This document shows, piece by piece, positions 43,711-54,371 of a stretch of DNA of 54,791 nt. Position 1 is the first letter of the stretch; each line of letters opens with the position of its first letter. The position numbers and the translations under genes were made by a program. The DNA is from Darksidea phi (lineage: Eukaryota; Ascomycota; Dothideomycetes; Pleosporales; Lentitheciaceae): the NCBI GenBank assembly GCA_030770425.1, contig JASJFT010000256.1, positions 1-54,791 of the forward strand. The letters are read 5' to 3'. Under the pieces are notes generated by a model. It had not been told where the DNA came from. It ran no database searches and worked only from the letters and a program-made list of their open reading frames with translations.

Positions 43711-44451
43711 ATGGCTCCCCTTGAGATCAACGTCACCGGTACCGGCAGCGTCCTCCACCCTGCGGAACGCGCCATCCTTGTCCTCCGAGTCTCATCTCCT
43801 GATCTCCACACCGCAGCCGAAGCCTCAGCCGTGGTGACCCTTACGGCAAGCACGATCCGCGAAGCCATCACTCCGCATTGTCCACAAGATGAAGCAACAG
43901 GCCAAACCGCAACCAGGGCGGCAATAGCACACTACTCCATGAGCACGCTCGACACGAACAGACGCAGCCGAGTGCTTTCCAACAACAGGAATACCGACGA
44001 CCACGAAAAGTACGAGACGTTATATACCGCTACTGTCCAGTTCAACATCAAATTCGCCAATTTCGACGTTTTGGGGGCTCTAGCGACAGATTTCTCAGCC
44101 ATGGAGAATGTACAAATTCAGAAGATTGAGTGGCATCTTACGGATGCTACGCTGTCGTCCATCAACGGCGAAGCTCGCAAACGAGCGGCTGCAAACGCTA
44201 TTCAGCGCGCTCACGACTACGCTGAGGTGTTTGCGGGGGTGGATAAGCAAGACTTGAAGGAGAGGGTGAAGGCAGTGAGCGTAAAAGAGGATAGCCACTA
44301 TTCGAGGAGTACTAGGCCGCAGTTGCATATCGGGAAAAAGCAGAGGGTCTTAGAAGGGGTCAAGGAGTACGGCAAGGAGGAGTTACAGTTTCAGCCGGAG
44401 GATGTGAGGTTGATTGTTGGTGTTGATGGAAAGTTTGTAGTTGAAGTATAG
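43711..44451 (+). CDS. SIMPL (DUF541) domain protein
   Basis: Single exon, 246 aa, ATG at 43711. The start MAPLEINVTGTGSVLHPAER and the later YTATVQFNIKFANFDVLGAL plus the closing pattern of Lys/Arg-rich strands match the SIMPL/DUF541 fold (N-terminal INVTGxGxV motif, a repeated alpha-beta unit, and the ARKRAAANAIQRAHDYAEVF helix). In animals SIMPL binds IRAK-1; bacterial members are periplasmic or stress-related. Fungal members are uncharacterised. There is no signal peptide, so the protein is likely cytosolic. The family call is by motif and length; no function is claimed. Confidence 0.8.
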   Translation: MAPLEINVTGTGSVLHPAERAILVLRVSSPDLHTAAEASAVVTLTASTIREAITPHCPQDEATGQTATRAAIAHYSMSTLDTNRRSRVLSNNRNTDDHEKYETLYTATVQFNIKFANFDVLGALATDFSAMENVQIQKIEWHLTDATLSSINGEARKRAAANAIQRAHDYAEVFAGVDKQDLKERVKAVSVKEDSHYSRSTRPQLHIGKKQRVLEGVKEYGKEELQFQPEDVRLIVGVDGKFVVEV

Positions 44452-44574
44452 AACGCCTTCTATGCTAAATGATACGAAACTCGTTTCGAAGTCGTATGTA
44501 TTCTTTTACGGATCAATCAAAACCTCTCATTTACATAAACCAACATTCGAAATACCGAACCTTGCTTCCTAACG

Positions 44575-44990
44575 CTATAGGAAGTGTTCCATAAAAGTTG
44601 TTATCCACCAACACAGAGGAGGCCGTCCACGGACCATATTAAGGCGCTCTCCGTTTACAGATGAGACTCCAGATACAAGTAGCTCTGAGTCTTCTACATT
44701 TTCTTGTTTATGGAGTTCATTGAACGCTAGTCCCATTTTCTCGAAGCACGGAATATGCTTCTCTAGCCAATGGTCGATAATTTGATCAAATGGATTCAGA
44801 GACACAGGAAGAGAATGTTCGCACAATGCAGAAAAGCTTTCAGGTCCACTATCATGACTTTTAGACTAATTTCTCAAATAACTTCTGCCTGCTCGGTCGA
44901 GATGTTAAAGGTAACGGTGTTTCAGATCACGTCCATAATAGTAAGTCTTGTTTTAGACAGCCATGCTTTTTCCCTACACGCATGAAGATG
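44575..44990 (-). pseudogene. Possible coding relic (minus strand)
   Basis: A 44575-44873 frame reads like protein (NPFDQIIDHWLEKHIPCFEK, GLAFNELHKQENVEDSELL) but has no ATG at its left end. It is preceded by an ATTAG acceptor-like site and, upstream, a frame with two TGA codons that could come from CGA (DVI-stop-NTVTFNISTEQAEVI-stop). This would fit a RIP-touched exon remnant. No family is recognised, and the evidence is thin. Confidence 0.25.
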
Positions 44991-45169
44991 GCTCAGAATT
45001 GGTATACTCATGTTCCCTGTCAGAGAGCATCGTATTCAAGCATATATATAGATACACCAGGGACATTTCGTAGATGATGTAGATAGGAGATATGGCACGT
45101 AGAGATAAGCATCTGAGAGTTTCAATCTTGGATATATAAATGTTGCATTCTGCCATACAATATTTTTCC

Positions 45170-45188
45170 TCTCTCTCTCTCTCTCTCT
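45170..45188. repeat. (CT)n microsatellite
   Basis: Uninterrupted CT dinucleotides, about nine units, in non-coding sequence. Confidence 0.9.
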
Positions 45189-45671
45189 TTATTGAGGAGA
45201 TTCTAAGACTGGGGCATATGTAAACCAGTCGTTCTAATCTAAAAACGGTCTCAATGCTTTTGGTAGCGCCGTATCACACGCGCTAATGTGACCGTCTGCA
45301 TTCTACTTTTATCCTTAGCTCTCATGAGTGATTGCACCTTTAAAAGCTCGGGAGGTTGTTTAAGAAGAGTACTATTGTGCGGTCAGCCGTATCAACGAGA
45401 AATGTTCACTTATGGTGGGATCCGGTGGTGAGCTTTCAAATGATGCCACGCAAAAGCGTAATTAGGTTTGGGGCCACAATTCTACTACTAAAAGTACATT
45501 TAAGGCTTCAACTCGCCGGATTAGCCAATCCCATCTCAATGCATGAATGCCGTACTGAACACCAAACGCACCAAAGTGCCAAACGCGGCACGCAATGAAG
45601 ACCGATAGCAATGGTCATGTAACAACATGCCCTCTTTATGTCCAGTAACCCAACGCAGTAGCGTCACTAAA

Positions 45672-47495
45672 CTATGCTAATAGAGCATCGCCGTCATCGG
45701 CTTCATTATCTCGGCTAGCTTGGCCCTCAGTGATGCCTGGAGGCTTACCGCCATCATTAACCCGCTCAAGAGATTCGTTGGCGCCTTCTTGCGGCTTACG
45801 ACCAAATGGACCGTTCGGCTTATTACCAAATGGACCAAAAGCCTTCCCACTGAACGGTACGGAAGGTTTAACACCGGAAGATTCCAAGGGAGGTCCAAAT
45901 AGCCCACCAGGTCCATAAGGTGCGGGTGGAGGCTCGGATGCAATTCTAGAGCTTGCGGTGCGAGATCCCCCTCCGGTGCCGAATTTACCGCCGACACCCG
46001 CGTATGAGGATCGACGCATGTATTTCGCTTTCTTTGCCTCCTTCTCCCCGGGAGACTTCTTCACTAAAGCGGAGTTACCGTGGGCAAGTGCATACTGGAT
46101 GCACCGCTCCGTGACATGGCTGAACGACGCGGTATGGCGCCCTGCGTCCACACAATGGTCGCAACGGACATTAGCCCGGCATGGCAGGCCGTCAATGTCT
46201 GGGTCTTCCTGCATGTGTGTACGACTACCGCAGCGCAGGCAAAACTTGGGTGATCCCCACGTCCATCCGTGCTTCTGACTGCGTGCCTCGGTCTCGTCAA
46301 TGACTGTCTGGATGGGTTTGTTCTTCTTTCCATCGTCCCAAATCTTGGCGTTTGGCAGAACCATCTTGATGGCCGCAATAGTGGTCATGGCGGCATCGTT
46401 GGACGCGGTGTGCGCGTTGCGGTATGTGAAGTCACAACGAGCGACGATTGCAGGAAGACCAATTTGGTCTCGTCTGTTCCACCAGCCAACATCGCGGACG
46501 ATCTGCTGAGTATCGAGGATCTTAACAATGTTACCCAATGATTGCGGGCTCCAGCCAAGAGTGTTCTGGAGCTTGTCGAGATCACCGCTGAGAGCGTGGC
46601 CCAGAAGAATAACCGGGCAGTATCCGAGCTCCGGTTTGCCCGGCTCCAGAGGCCAACCAAAGGCATCGTTGAGGCAACCCTGCGTCTCACTACGAGTGAG
46701 AAAACGGGTCTGGCCGAAGCGATTGGCAGTGGGGTCGCCGGGACAGTACTTGATGTTGAGCAAGTGTGCATTCGGTTGAACACGGATGTGGTAGAAGTAT
46801 ATATGTTTCAAGAAGTTCTCCCCATGCGGTCCCGGCTTCACCTTACGCGTATCCCGAGTATCAAACGTGTTGAACCCTACTTCCGTGATCTTGGCCGAGT
46901 CCGCGGTCCAACCTTCCGTATCAAAGCATATAACGATTATGCGTTTGGCGAGGGGCGGCGCGTCAGGAAAGTCCCGGATACCTAGACAGTACTGAAGAAT
47001 GCTTGCTTGGGTCTTGTTTTTGAGATAGGCGGCGAGCTGAGCTAATTCCGAGGATGCAAGCTTCGGCGTAGACAATGACGCAGCAGATTTGGGAGATGCA
47101 TGTGTCGGCCCGATTTTGCGTACGAGAGCAGCTTTCATGTGCGAAGGTGCAGGGGTAGTTCCGGCCTCAGCATTGTTAGCTGTATTTCCCGCAAATGGAG
47201 GCAACGATGTCAAAGATTTGGCTAGACCTTGTCCTCTAAAAAGTTCGGCGTAAGAAACGCCTTTAAAGGTAGAGGCGTTCTTCGCTATAATGGTAGCCGG
47301 ATCGACAGGTGTAGGTCCTGAGGCTGATAAAGGAGTGGGCTCATTCGCCGATGTACATGGGGGAGCGGCAGCTACTGGCGCTGTATCTGTTGATGTCTGG
47401 GTCGTGAAGGGAGCAGGCGAGGTCGAGGTATGAGTGGGGCGTTTTACCTCACTTCCTGCGGGTGAGGCGTAGGGGACGCTGCCGGGCATAGGCAT
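45672..47495 (-). CDS. DEDDh exonuclease-like (Gfd2/YDR514C-type) protein with zinc-binding and GLFG-like segments
   Basis: Single exon, 607 aa, ATG at 47495. The N-terminal 160 residues are low-complexity. Residues about 185-390 form an RNase H-like exonuclease fold: the DxE motif in VICFDTEGW, an Asp in LLGHALSGDLDKL, and the final His/Asp in AHTASNDAAMTT, i.e. a complete DEDDh set. This resembles the C-terminal domain of yeast Gfd2/YDR514C. Next is a Cys/His cluster (FCLRCGSRTHMQ, NVRCDHCVDAGRHTASF, ERC) likely binding zinc. The C-terminal 100 residues carry GGLFGPP, KAFGPFG, GPFGRK units, reminiscent of nucleoporin FG/GLFG repeats. Yeast Gfd2 was linked genetically to the mRNA-export factor Dbp5, so a role in RNA handling near pores is an attractive but unproven inference. 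A QIP-like (quelling) exonuclease is an alternative. Confidence 0.75.
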   Translation of the reverse strand: MPMPGSVPYASPAGSEVKRPTHTSTSPAPFTTQTSTDTAPVAAAPPCTSANEPTPLSASGPTPVDPATIIAKNASTFKGVSYAELFRGQGLAKSLTSLPPFAGNTANNAEAGTTPAPSHMKAALVRKIGPTHASPKSAASLSTPKLASSELAQLAAYLKNKTQASILQYCLGIRDFPDAPPLAKRIIVICFDTEGWTADSAKITEVGFNTFDTRDTRKVKPGPHGENFLKHIYFYHIRVQPNAHLLNIKYCPGDPTANRFGQTRFLTRSETQGCLNDAFGWPLEPGKPELGYCPVILLGHALSGDLDKLQNTLGWSPQSLGNIVKILDTQQIVRDVGWWNRRDQIGLPAIVARCDFTYRNAHTASNDAAMTTIAAIKMVLPNAKIWDDGKKNKPIQTVIDETEARSQKHGWTWGSPKFCLRCGSRTHMQEDPDIDGLPCRANVRCDHCVDAGRHTASFSHVTERCIQYALAHGNSALVKKSPGEKEAKKAKYMRRSSYAGVGGKFGTGGGSRTASSRIASEPPPAPYGPGGLFGPPLESSGVKPSVPFSGKAFGPFGNKPNGPFGRKPQEGANESLERVNDGGKPPGITEGQASRDNEADDGDALLA

Positions 47496-49193
47496 AGTGG
47501 CGAAGCTAGTTACCTCTGGTAATGTCCTAGACGTTTAGTTAGCGTCCTGAAAGATGCTCTTGAGGTCTAATTTACCGATACCGCTTTACAGATTTTGTGC
47601 ACAGTTGCACGACTCTGATTGTGTTTGCGGGTTGCGTCGATGCTGTGCGCAGCTGGTTGTGGAGAAGAATTCAAGCGGGAGACAGGATTTTAAATCAGGG
47701 TACGCAGGCAAAATGAGAAGCATTGTGAAAAGCAAATGTAGTCTGCCAAGAAAGCTGCCTTATGACTTTGAAAAAGCACTCATTCGTCACCAGGGCAGTT
47801 ACTAGGGCAGCCATAAACAAAAAGGAGCTAGTGACTCCGCTCGTTTACCGCTGAGGAGGTCTCGTTCTTCTACAAATTATATTCCCCGAAAGAGCCGGAA
47901 AAATAAAAACATATAGGGTAGTACAATACTCGGTAACTAACTCAGAAATGACCCTCCGGGAGTACAAGCTATATGCACGGATCACTATAAGTAAACGCTT
48001 ATTACTAGGACAGCGTTGTAGTTTGCTCTTGCAGAGGAAATGTTATACACACTAGTAGATAGAACATGGACAAAGATATTGCATTGTCTAATTCTACCTG
48101 GATATATTTGTTGTTATCGTTTCTTTGGAAATTGTATGGTGTGGGTCTCTCTTTAAGGTCCGCACGAAGCACAGCAGATTTCGTACACAGCAGAGCTGCT
48201 ATACCTACACCTTATACATGATAATGGAGCTGTAGAGCTGTACACATTAATGTAGATCGATTAGTTGTTATTATAAGGGTGTATATATTTCTGATCGGTC
48301 ATGCTTCTTGTCGAGGAACGCTTAAGCTGCGACATATTTGATAGGAATAGCGCAGATCCAGCCTCTAGTAAAATCCTCGTTTCACAAATTCTGCTAAGAA
48401 CCTTGCCCCGACCTTTGGTTTCTTCGATTCTTACATAATAAACGACCACTTTATTGTCACCCGCAAACCTTTTCTTAAGTACAGCTATGGCGTCGTGTTG
48501 CTGTGTACTAATTTATTATTCAAGGGTACCAAAGTGCATGGAGTTATATACGATACAAGCGGCGGGTAGGACATATTTTGGAGACGTTGTCTAAGTGGGC
48601 CTCTTGTCACATTAAATAATGGAATGGTATTCATACCGTAGCCTTGAGAGTGGGGCAATTAGGCATAAAGGTGTATAACTCTGGTTAGAATAACGTATTT
48701 GAAAGATGATTAACTGCTGAACATTAATAAAAGATCAATTTCAGTACATGGAAAGTGCTCCAGTCACTGAACAGGCCCAAATATAAGATATGGATGAAGG
48801 AGTCGCAAGAGGTTTGGCCACACGAGCTGAATGGCTGCTAGGCCTGTGTTGTTACATCGTATCTGCTAGGCTTCACAACATTACATAATTGCAATAGTAG
48901 AACCTTTGAACTGCCTTAGCAGTTTTTCAGCACTGCATTTTGGTACCATGTATTTTAGATCTGCTAAAAAGCCACGATAGGTGCACCTAAACGAGTGGAC
49001 GGTGATAACCTCTCAAAGGATTGAAAATCGAACTTTTCGCCCTTTTCACAGAGGTTATGCCCCTGCTATCGTCCCATTCTGCCTATCTCACTCTCGCTCT
49101 CTTCTCACACACCTCAGCTCACACACCTCAGCTCACACACCTCAGCTCACACACCTCAGCTCACACACCTCAGCTCACACACAGCCGTACCCG
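47496..49193. other. Gene-poor region
   Basis: 1.7 kb with moderately AT-rich sequence and only short frames (up to about 80 codons). Contains the promoter of the exonuclease-like gene (about 47500-47800) and the 14-bp minisatellite at its end. Confidence 0.5.
49104..49182. repeat. 14-bp minisatellite, 5 perfect copies plus a partial
   Basis: Unit ctcacacacctcag occurs at 49104-49117, then four further exact copies to 49173 and a partial copy to 49182. It lies 12 bases beyond the 3' end of the small secreted protein gene. Exact identity between copies suggests recent expansion. Confidence 0.95.
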
Positions 49194-49680
49194 CTACGAG
49201 CGGTAGAGACCGTAACTCTGCCAGCTGCCAGTATAACACTGGTCCCCAACATTAGCGGTAAAGAAGCGCGTGAGCAAGCCAGACTGCTGCAACCCGCTAT
49301 ACAGGGTCAGATGCCACCCGTTGGTGAGCTGGTCGATGGTGACGCTATGTTGCGGGGGCGAGAAGTCACCCTTAGCGCCGCTGCCGTCACGAGTAACTGT
49401 GGTTCCGCTGCCCCCGCAGTCTGTGGGCCACGCGAGGGTCATGTCAGCAATCGAGGTCCCCTATGTGATACATATTGAGATGGAACTTACCATTGGAAGG
49501 GAACACGCCGAATATGACGTTGGAGCGCTTGAAAAGCGCGCGCCCGGTCAAGGGTTCCGAGATAAGGTGAGGAGCCAGTTCGCCCGTGACGTTTCCGCTG
49601 GCGTAGTCCTCCTGCTCCAGGATGGGCTGGGCCGAGATCAAAGCGGCCAAAAGACCACTAGCAAGGTAGATGAACTTCAT
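49194..49680 (-). CDS. Small secreted protein with a Kex2-like site (effector candidate)
   Basis: Exons 49680-49491 and 49420-49194; the 70-nt intron (GTAAGT donor, GCTGAC branch, CACAG acceptor) joins two otherwise separate frames into 138 aa. The start MKFIYLASGLLAALISA is a signal peptide. A short pro-region follows to ALFKR, a dibasic site suited to Kex2-type cleavage around residue 52. The remaining mature part is about 85 aa, Gly/Ser/Thr-rich, with two Cys (one at the splice junction, one in GDQCYTG) that could pair. There is no transmembrane helix. Size, secretion, pro-peptide and a gene-poor location next to a minisatellite and RIP-affected DNA are the usual marks of candidate effectors. 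I recognise no known effector family, so the function is open. Confidence 0.72.
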
Positions 49681-51756
49681 GATGATGAGAAGGGGTATGC
49701 TGAGTCGCTGCGGTGCCAGCTGTAGGAAGAGTCGAGATCAATTGATGAAAGCTGTTGGTTGATGAGATACATTTGCAGATGGGGAACGATGGCCTTCTTT
49801 TATCTCCGATGCCCTCCTGTGGTGCTCTCTCTAATACCCTATTCTGTCCACAAGTTTGGCGAGAATATGCCTTGATACCTAAGGTACTCTACGTACAAGC
49901 ATCTTGAGGGATTACTGAGCGATAGCATCCACATCCATCTACATCATTTCCTCGACATGATAGGTTACACAGTAGTGAAATTAAAGGTAAAGTGCTTGCT
50001 TCTGAGTTAGCGATTCTAGTGACAGAATTGGGGAATGGATGGAGAAAAACGGAGAGCCAAGACGTCATCAATACGAGAAAGGGAACGGCCTATGGAAGGT
50101 CCTGCTGACACAATGATTACTCCACTTCAGCTCATGCAGGGGCTGGGGCCGAGAACCCTAGCGATCTTTACACGCCGAATTAAGTCGTACAATAAAAATA
50201 TGCGCAAAGAAAGAAGACTTGTAGAGCTATAGCGACAATTGTGTTACCTAGGATACCCTTGTATGCATAATATTCGGATGGGATACCCTGGCTAGATGAA
50301 CAACATCGACCATAACCATTTGTGAACTGAACACATTTGTATCATTTCTATCCTTCAAATTGGAAGTGAACCGCCTGTTGACAGGCAACGTCGATCTTCC
50401 CACCTCAGCAGAAACGACAATTATGTCCATCTCAATGCCACACTGAACTACCCGACGCTTATGTAGCCGTCTGCTGATCGTTCCTCTTCGCCAAAGCTCT
50501 CCTTGCAGCTGTTACAAGCCACGGCGTCGCCTTGCGGGCAGAAAAACGAAAATCCAAGTTCTTAATCTTGTAGAAGTGGCATTGGTACTTCGTTCCAGCT
50601 TTGATCCATCCCGGATTTACCATGGCGCCATCGGTGGGATCTCTTTGCCTTTTGCAGCCATCTTTGATGGAACTAGCCGGTGGCAGCTCGAATGCACGCC
50701 CCGGCTCACACCCAGGCCTGCCACACCAAGGTGGCCCCGCCCTGCGGGTGATCGGCATGTCCATATCTAGCGGCTTTTGGTTTGGCTTTCGGCTCGGCGG
50801 ATTCTCCGGCTGGGGTACCAGCGAGGATGTTCCCTATTTCCCCTGCCCGCTGTGCACCTTCCTACTGGGCGAACTCTTTCGCTTCTTTAGCCTGTTTTTG
50901 GGCTGGCTCTTTGCCTGCCTCTCGGTTAGCGCCTTAGCTTTCTTCTCAGCTACCTCCTTGGCTTCCCGTAGGAGCGACTGTCTTAGCTTTGAGCTCTGTT
51001 AACTCTTTGGCCTTCTGATCAGCCTTCCGCTCTGTGTTCTTTGGCTTTTGCTTAGCGTCTAGTTGTAGAAGGTGGTCGCGAGCGGCTTGTTGAGCGGCTA
51101 GCTCCTTCATGTTCTTCTTTGTGGCAGCGGCTCTCCGCTCGTCCGCTCGTCGTTGGGTTATCTCATGCATCAGACGCCCCCCAGCTGAGATAACCTTGCT
51201 TAGCGTCACGCTGTGGTGTATGGGTATATCGAAGATAGGATGGCGGAGTTCACGACCCGCAGTCGGAGGAGTAGAAGAGAGAGTGATGATAGAATAGGCG
51301 GCCAAAATACTCAATCAATTGAACTATTTCTTCTGTCTGCTGTGTGATGGGGTGGATGGAATCGAGCTGAAGACTCTCCCGGACGACCTCCTCTCGGGCT
51401 CCGGCCTAACGTTTCGCCGCTTACCTAAGCCTTCGACGCTCGATCGGGAGGCTCCCTTTACTACTATACTACAGTACGCTCTACGTGTTCCAGCTGTAGT
51501 TAGTTTTGTTATGGTAGGTAGTACTACCGGCATGCCGCTACGCAGGTTTTCCCCCCATACATAGAGGGATAGTATACCACCTCTGACGTCAGTCACGTGG
51601 TTACATATGACCATAATAGAATCCAAATTCACACCCAGAAATTGGTCTTTAGTTAGATCGATGAAGCTGTGACATATCGGTGCGGAGCCCTAAAGAGGCT
51701 AAACCATGCTATCAACTGTTACACGTAGCATTCTCTTTTGTGTTCCATTTCGCAGA
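49681..51756. other. Gene-poor region
   Basis: Promoter of the small secreted protein gene at its left end, then about 2 kb with only the basic relic (50459-51314) and short unsupported frames. Confidence 0.45.
50459..51314 (-). pseudogene. Basic coiled relic, possibly transposase-derived
   Basis: Two minus frames (51314-50946 and 50764-50459) with an open but shifted stretch between them. The first reads HEITQRRADERRAAATKKN then Lys/Gln/Glu-rich coiled-coil text, similar in style to C-terminal tails of fungal DDE (pogo-type) transposases. The second contains CHFYKIKNLDFRF. Stops and shifts between them indicate decay. The transposase link is a guess from composition only. Confidence 0.3.
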
Positions 51757-54119
51757 CTAAATGGTATCCACACCAGTTCCTCCTTCGGGAGATATGATTT
51801 CTTTCTCCATACTCTCACCCAAACCATCAGAAATTAAACCCTCGGAAAATACCTCGGGTTCCGACGCAGTTTTGAAACTATTACAAGGGGGCTTGTTGCT
51901 CATGCTTTCGCCTTTCCGGGTCGCTGCAACGACTGCGACATCCTTCGGAGACGTTGTGATGCTCTTGCGCCCTAAAGTAGGAGTGGCAGTTGCCTCTATA
52001 ACCTTGAGTGCCTCTTGGTCAACAGTAAATTGTATGGGCGCAGATGCAGCCATTGTGCGAAGGTAGTACATGCCTGTTTTAAGACCAAGCTTCCAGCCGG
52101 CGAAGTGCATACTCGTGATCTTGCCTATCGTGGGCTCTTTTATGTGGATGTTCAACGATTGTGACTGATCGATAAAAGCACCACGATCCGCAGCCATTTC
52201 GATAATTTTACGCTGTAGGATCTCCCATACGGTCTTGTAAAGTGCCTTGATCTCGGTTGGGATATTCGGAACATACTGAATACTACCCCTTCCGGCAATG
52301 ATGTAGTTCTTCATGTTATCTGTCCAAAGGCCAAGTTTAACAAGATCTCTAAGTAGCCACGGATTGATAATTTAGAACTCGCCGGCAAGGACACGACGGA
52401 TATAGATATTTGAGGTATATGGCTCGAAATATTCGTTAAATCCTAGGATTTAACTGCTACTGGCTGTAGGCATGGGCGCTACCAGCAAGCTGTTCCGAAC
52501 ACCATATCTAGCGATCTCGGCCTTCAAAGTCTTCCAGTCCCAGAGATCCGTAGGGGTAGCGTCCCACATGTCGTATTAAAGAATACCCTGGGAAACGGGC
52601 GAGCCCGGATAGGTGTCGTAAGGGCCTAATTCCTTAGCGATCTCACATGACGAGGTCAATGCGGCGTAGTAGATGGTCTCAAACACCTAGATGTTGATTT
52701 TCTTCGCCTCTGGTAATTCGAATGGATGCTTCAGAGCCAGGAATGCATCAGCGAGGCCTTGAACACGGAGACCAATCGGCCTATAACGCAAGTTACTCTT
52801 TTTAGCTTCCTCAATAGAGTAGTAGTTGATATCGATAATCTTGTTCAAGTTGCGGGTAACAAGTACTACAGTTTCGTAAAGCTTAGCAAAGTCGAACTCA
52901 TTCCGTATACGATCGACAAAGGTAGGAAGAGCAAGAGACGCAAGATTACAAACAGCCACCTCGTCGGGTGCACTGTACTCAATAATTTCGGTACAGAGAT
53001 TGGATCCCCGGATAACCCCAAGGTTCTTTTAGTTACTCTTACGGTTGCAAGAATCCTTATAGAGCATAAAAGGAGTACCAGTCTCAGTTTGAGCCTCAAG
53101 AATAGCATACCAAAGCTTCTGTGCGCGAATAGTCTCGCGACCACGGTCTTCGCTCTCATACCTCAAACTGGATCAGCTATTATAGCCTCTTTATTCGAAC
53201 ATTTTTCCAACTTACAGGTTATAGAGTTCTTCGAATTCATCTCCGTATATATCAGCAAGACTTGGTGCTTCGTTAGGGCAAAAAAGGGTCCAGTTGCTAT
53301 TTTGTTCCACTCTCTTCATAAACAAATCCGGGATCCAGAGACCAAGAAATAAATCCCGAGCACGAAGCTCTTCCTTCCCATGGTTCTTCCGGAGGTCTAG
53401 GAACAAGAGAATGTCAGCATGCCATAGCTCTAGATAGACAGCGATAGCACCGGGACACTTGTTTCCGCCCTGATCGATGTAGCGAGCAGTATCATTGAAC
53501 ACGCGAAGCATAGGAACAATTCCGTTAGACGTACTATTTGTACCACCGATATAGGAGCCAGTAGCCCGGATACGGTAGATATTCAGTCCAATACCACCGG
53601 CAGTCTTGGAAACCATAGCACAACTTTTCAGCGTTTCGTATATGCCCTCAATACTATCATCCTTAACATCGATAAGGAAACATAATAATAACTAAGGGGA
53701 AGGGGTTCCAGCATTAAACAAGGTAGGAGTTGCGTGCGTGAAATATCTTCTGAACATGTAGTTATAGGTCTCTATCGCTCTCTCGACATTCTCCCCCCAT
53801 ATACCTACGGCAACACGCATGATCATATGCTGGGGGCGTTCTGCAGTCTCGCCATTCAGCCTGAGAAGGTAGGATCGTTGAAGTGTCTTGAAGCCAAAGT
53901 ACTGATAGTCAAAATCTCTGCTGTAGACGATGGCAGAGTCAAACTCGTCAGCATGCTTTGTGACAATCTCGTATGTTTCCTCGGAGATCATAGGTGCTTT
54001 TTTTTTTCGTTTTCTTTGTTGAAGTAGTGGTATAAATCCGAGATGACTGCTGAGAAGTGCTTTTTGGTATTTTTATGAAGCCCGGAAACGGCAATACGTG
54101 GTGTCAAGCCATATTTAGA
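51757..54119 (-). pseudogene. RNR1: Ribonucleotide reductase large subunit, RIP-type pseudogene
   Basis: Reading minus from about 54119, the text follows RNR1 colinearly: [91 protein letters not shown], then after an intact GT-AG intron (about 53215-53164) [34 protein letters not shown] and onward to a divergent tail. Six stops sit exactly where Gln is expected (53694-53692, 53031-53029, 52689-52687, 52578-52576, 52452-52450, 52374-52372), each one C-to-T from CAG or CAA. A run of ten A at 54007-53998 shifts frame before APMISEE. The N-terminal ATP-cone region is not found, and the C-terminal redox CxxC tail is absent. Catalytic Cys residues (LLCFL, NLCTE, AVCNL) survive. It cannot encode a working enzyme; an intact copy must lie elsewhere. 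Confidence 0.93.
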
Positions 54120-54371
54120 AGATATAATGACCCATGCGAATAGAAGTTTATTTGATCACCTGTATAGTGAGAGTCTTGCATTAGCGTGCGGATTGGAAGA
54201 AGGATCATGAGGGGTAGAGCAGGGTTAAAAATAGCAAGGGTTCTTTAGTAGATGTGAAAAGCTTCCATCTATCCCCGAACCTGATTTATGATGCTGCCTT
54301 GCCTGTACAGGAAAGAAGACCCACAGGACTCTACTGCTATTGAATATACTATTAATTAGTCCCAAATACAT
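54120..54371. other. Short spacer between the RNR1 pseudogene and the terminal repeat
   Basis: About 250 bases where the RNR1 N-terminus would be expected. No frame matches it. Confidence 0.5.

Larger units (their letters stand above)
44452..45671. other. Convergent intergenic region
   Basis: 1.2 kb between the SIMPL gene and the exonuclease-like gene. It contains the weak coding relic and the CT microsatellite listed separately; nothing else is supported. Confidence 0.45.

Noticed and set aside
49104..49182. CRISPR-like array
   Set aside because: The 14-bp units are directly adjacent with no spacers; it is a minisatellite.
49104..49478. Plus-strand frame running through the minisatellite
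   Set aside because: Its length comes from the repeat and from the antisense of the small secreted protein gene.
51757..54119. Stop codon reassignment (TAG/TAA read as Gln) in the RNR1 copy
   Set aside because: Many normal CAA/CAG codons remain in the same gene and neighbouring genes use TAA/TAG as true stops; RIP explains it better.
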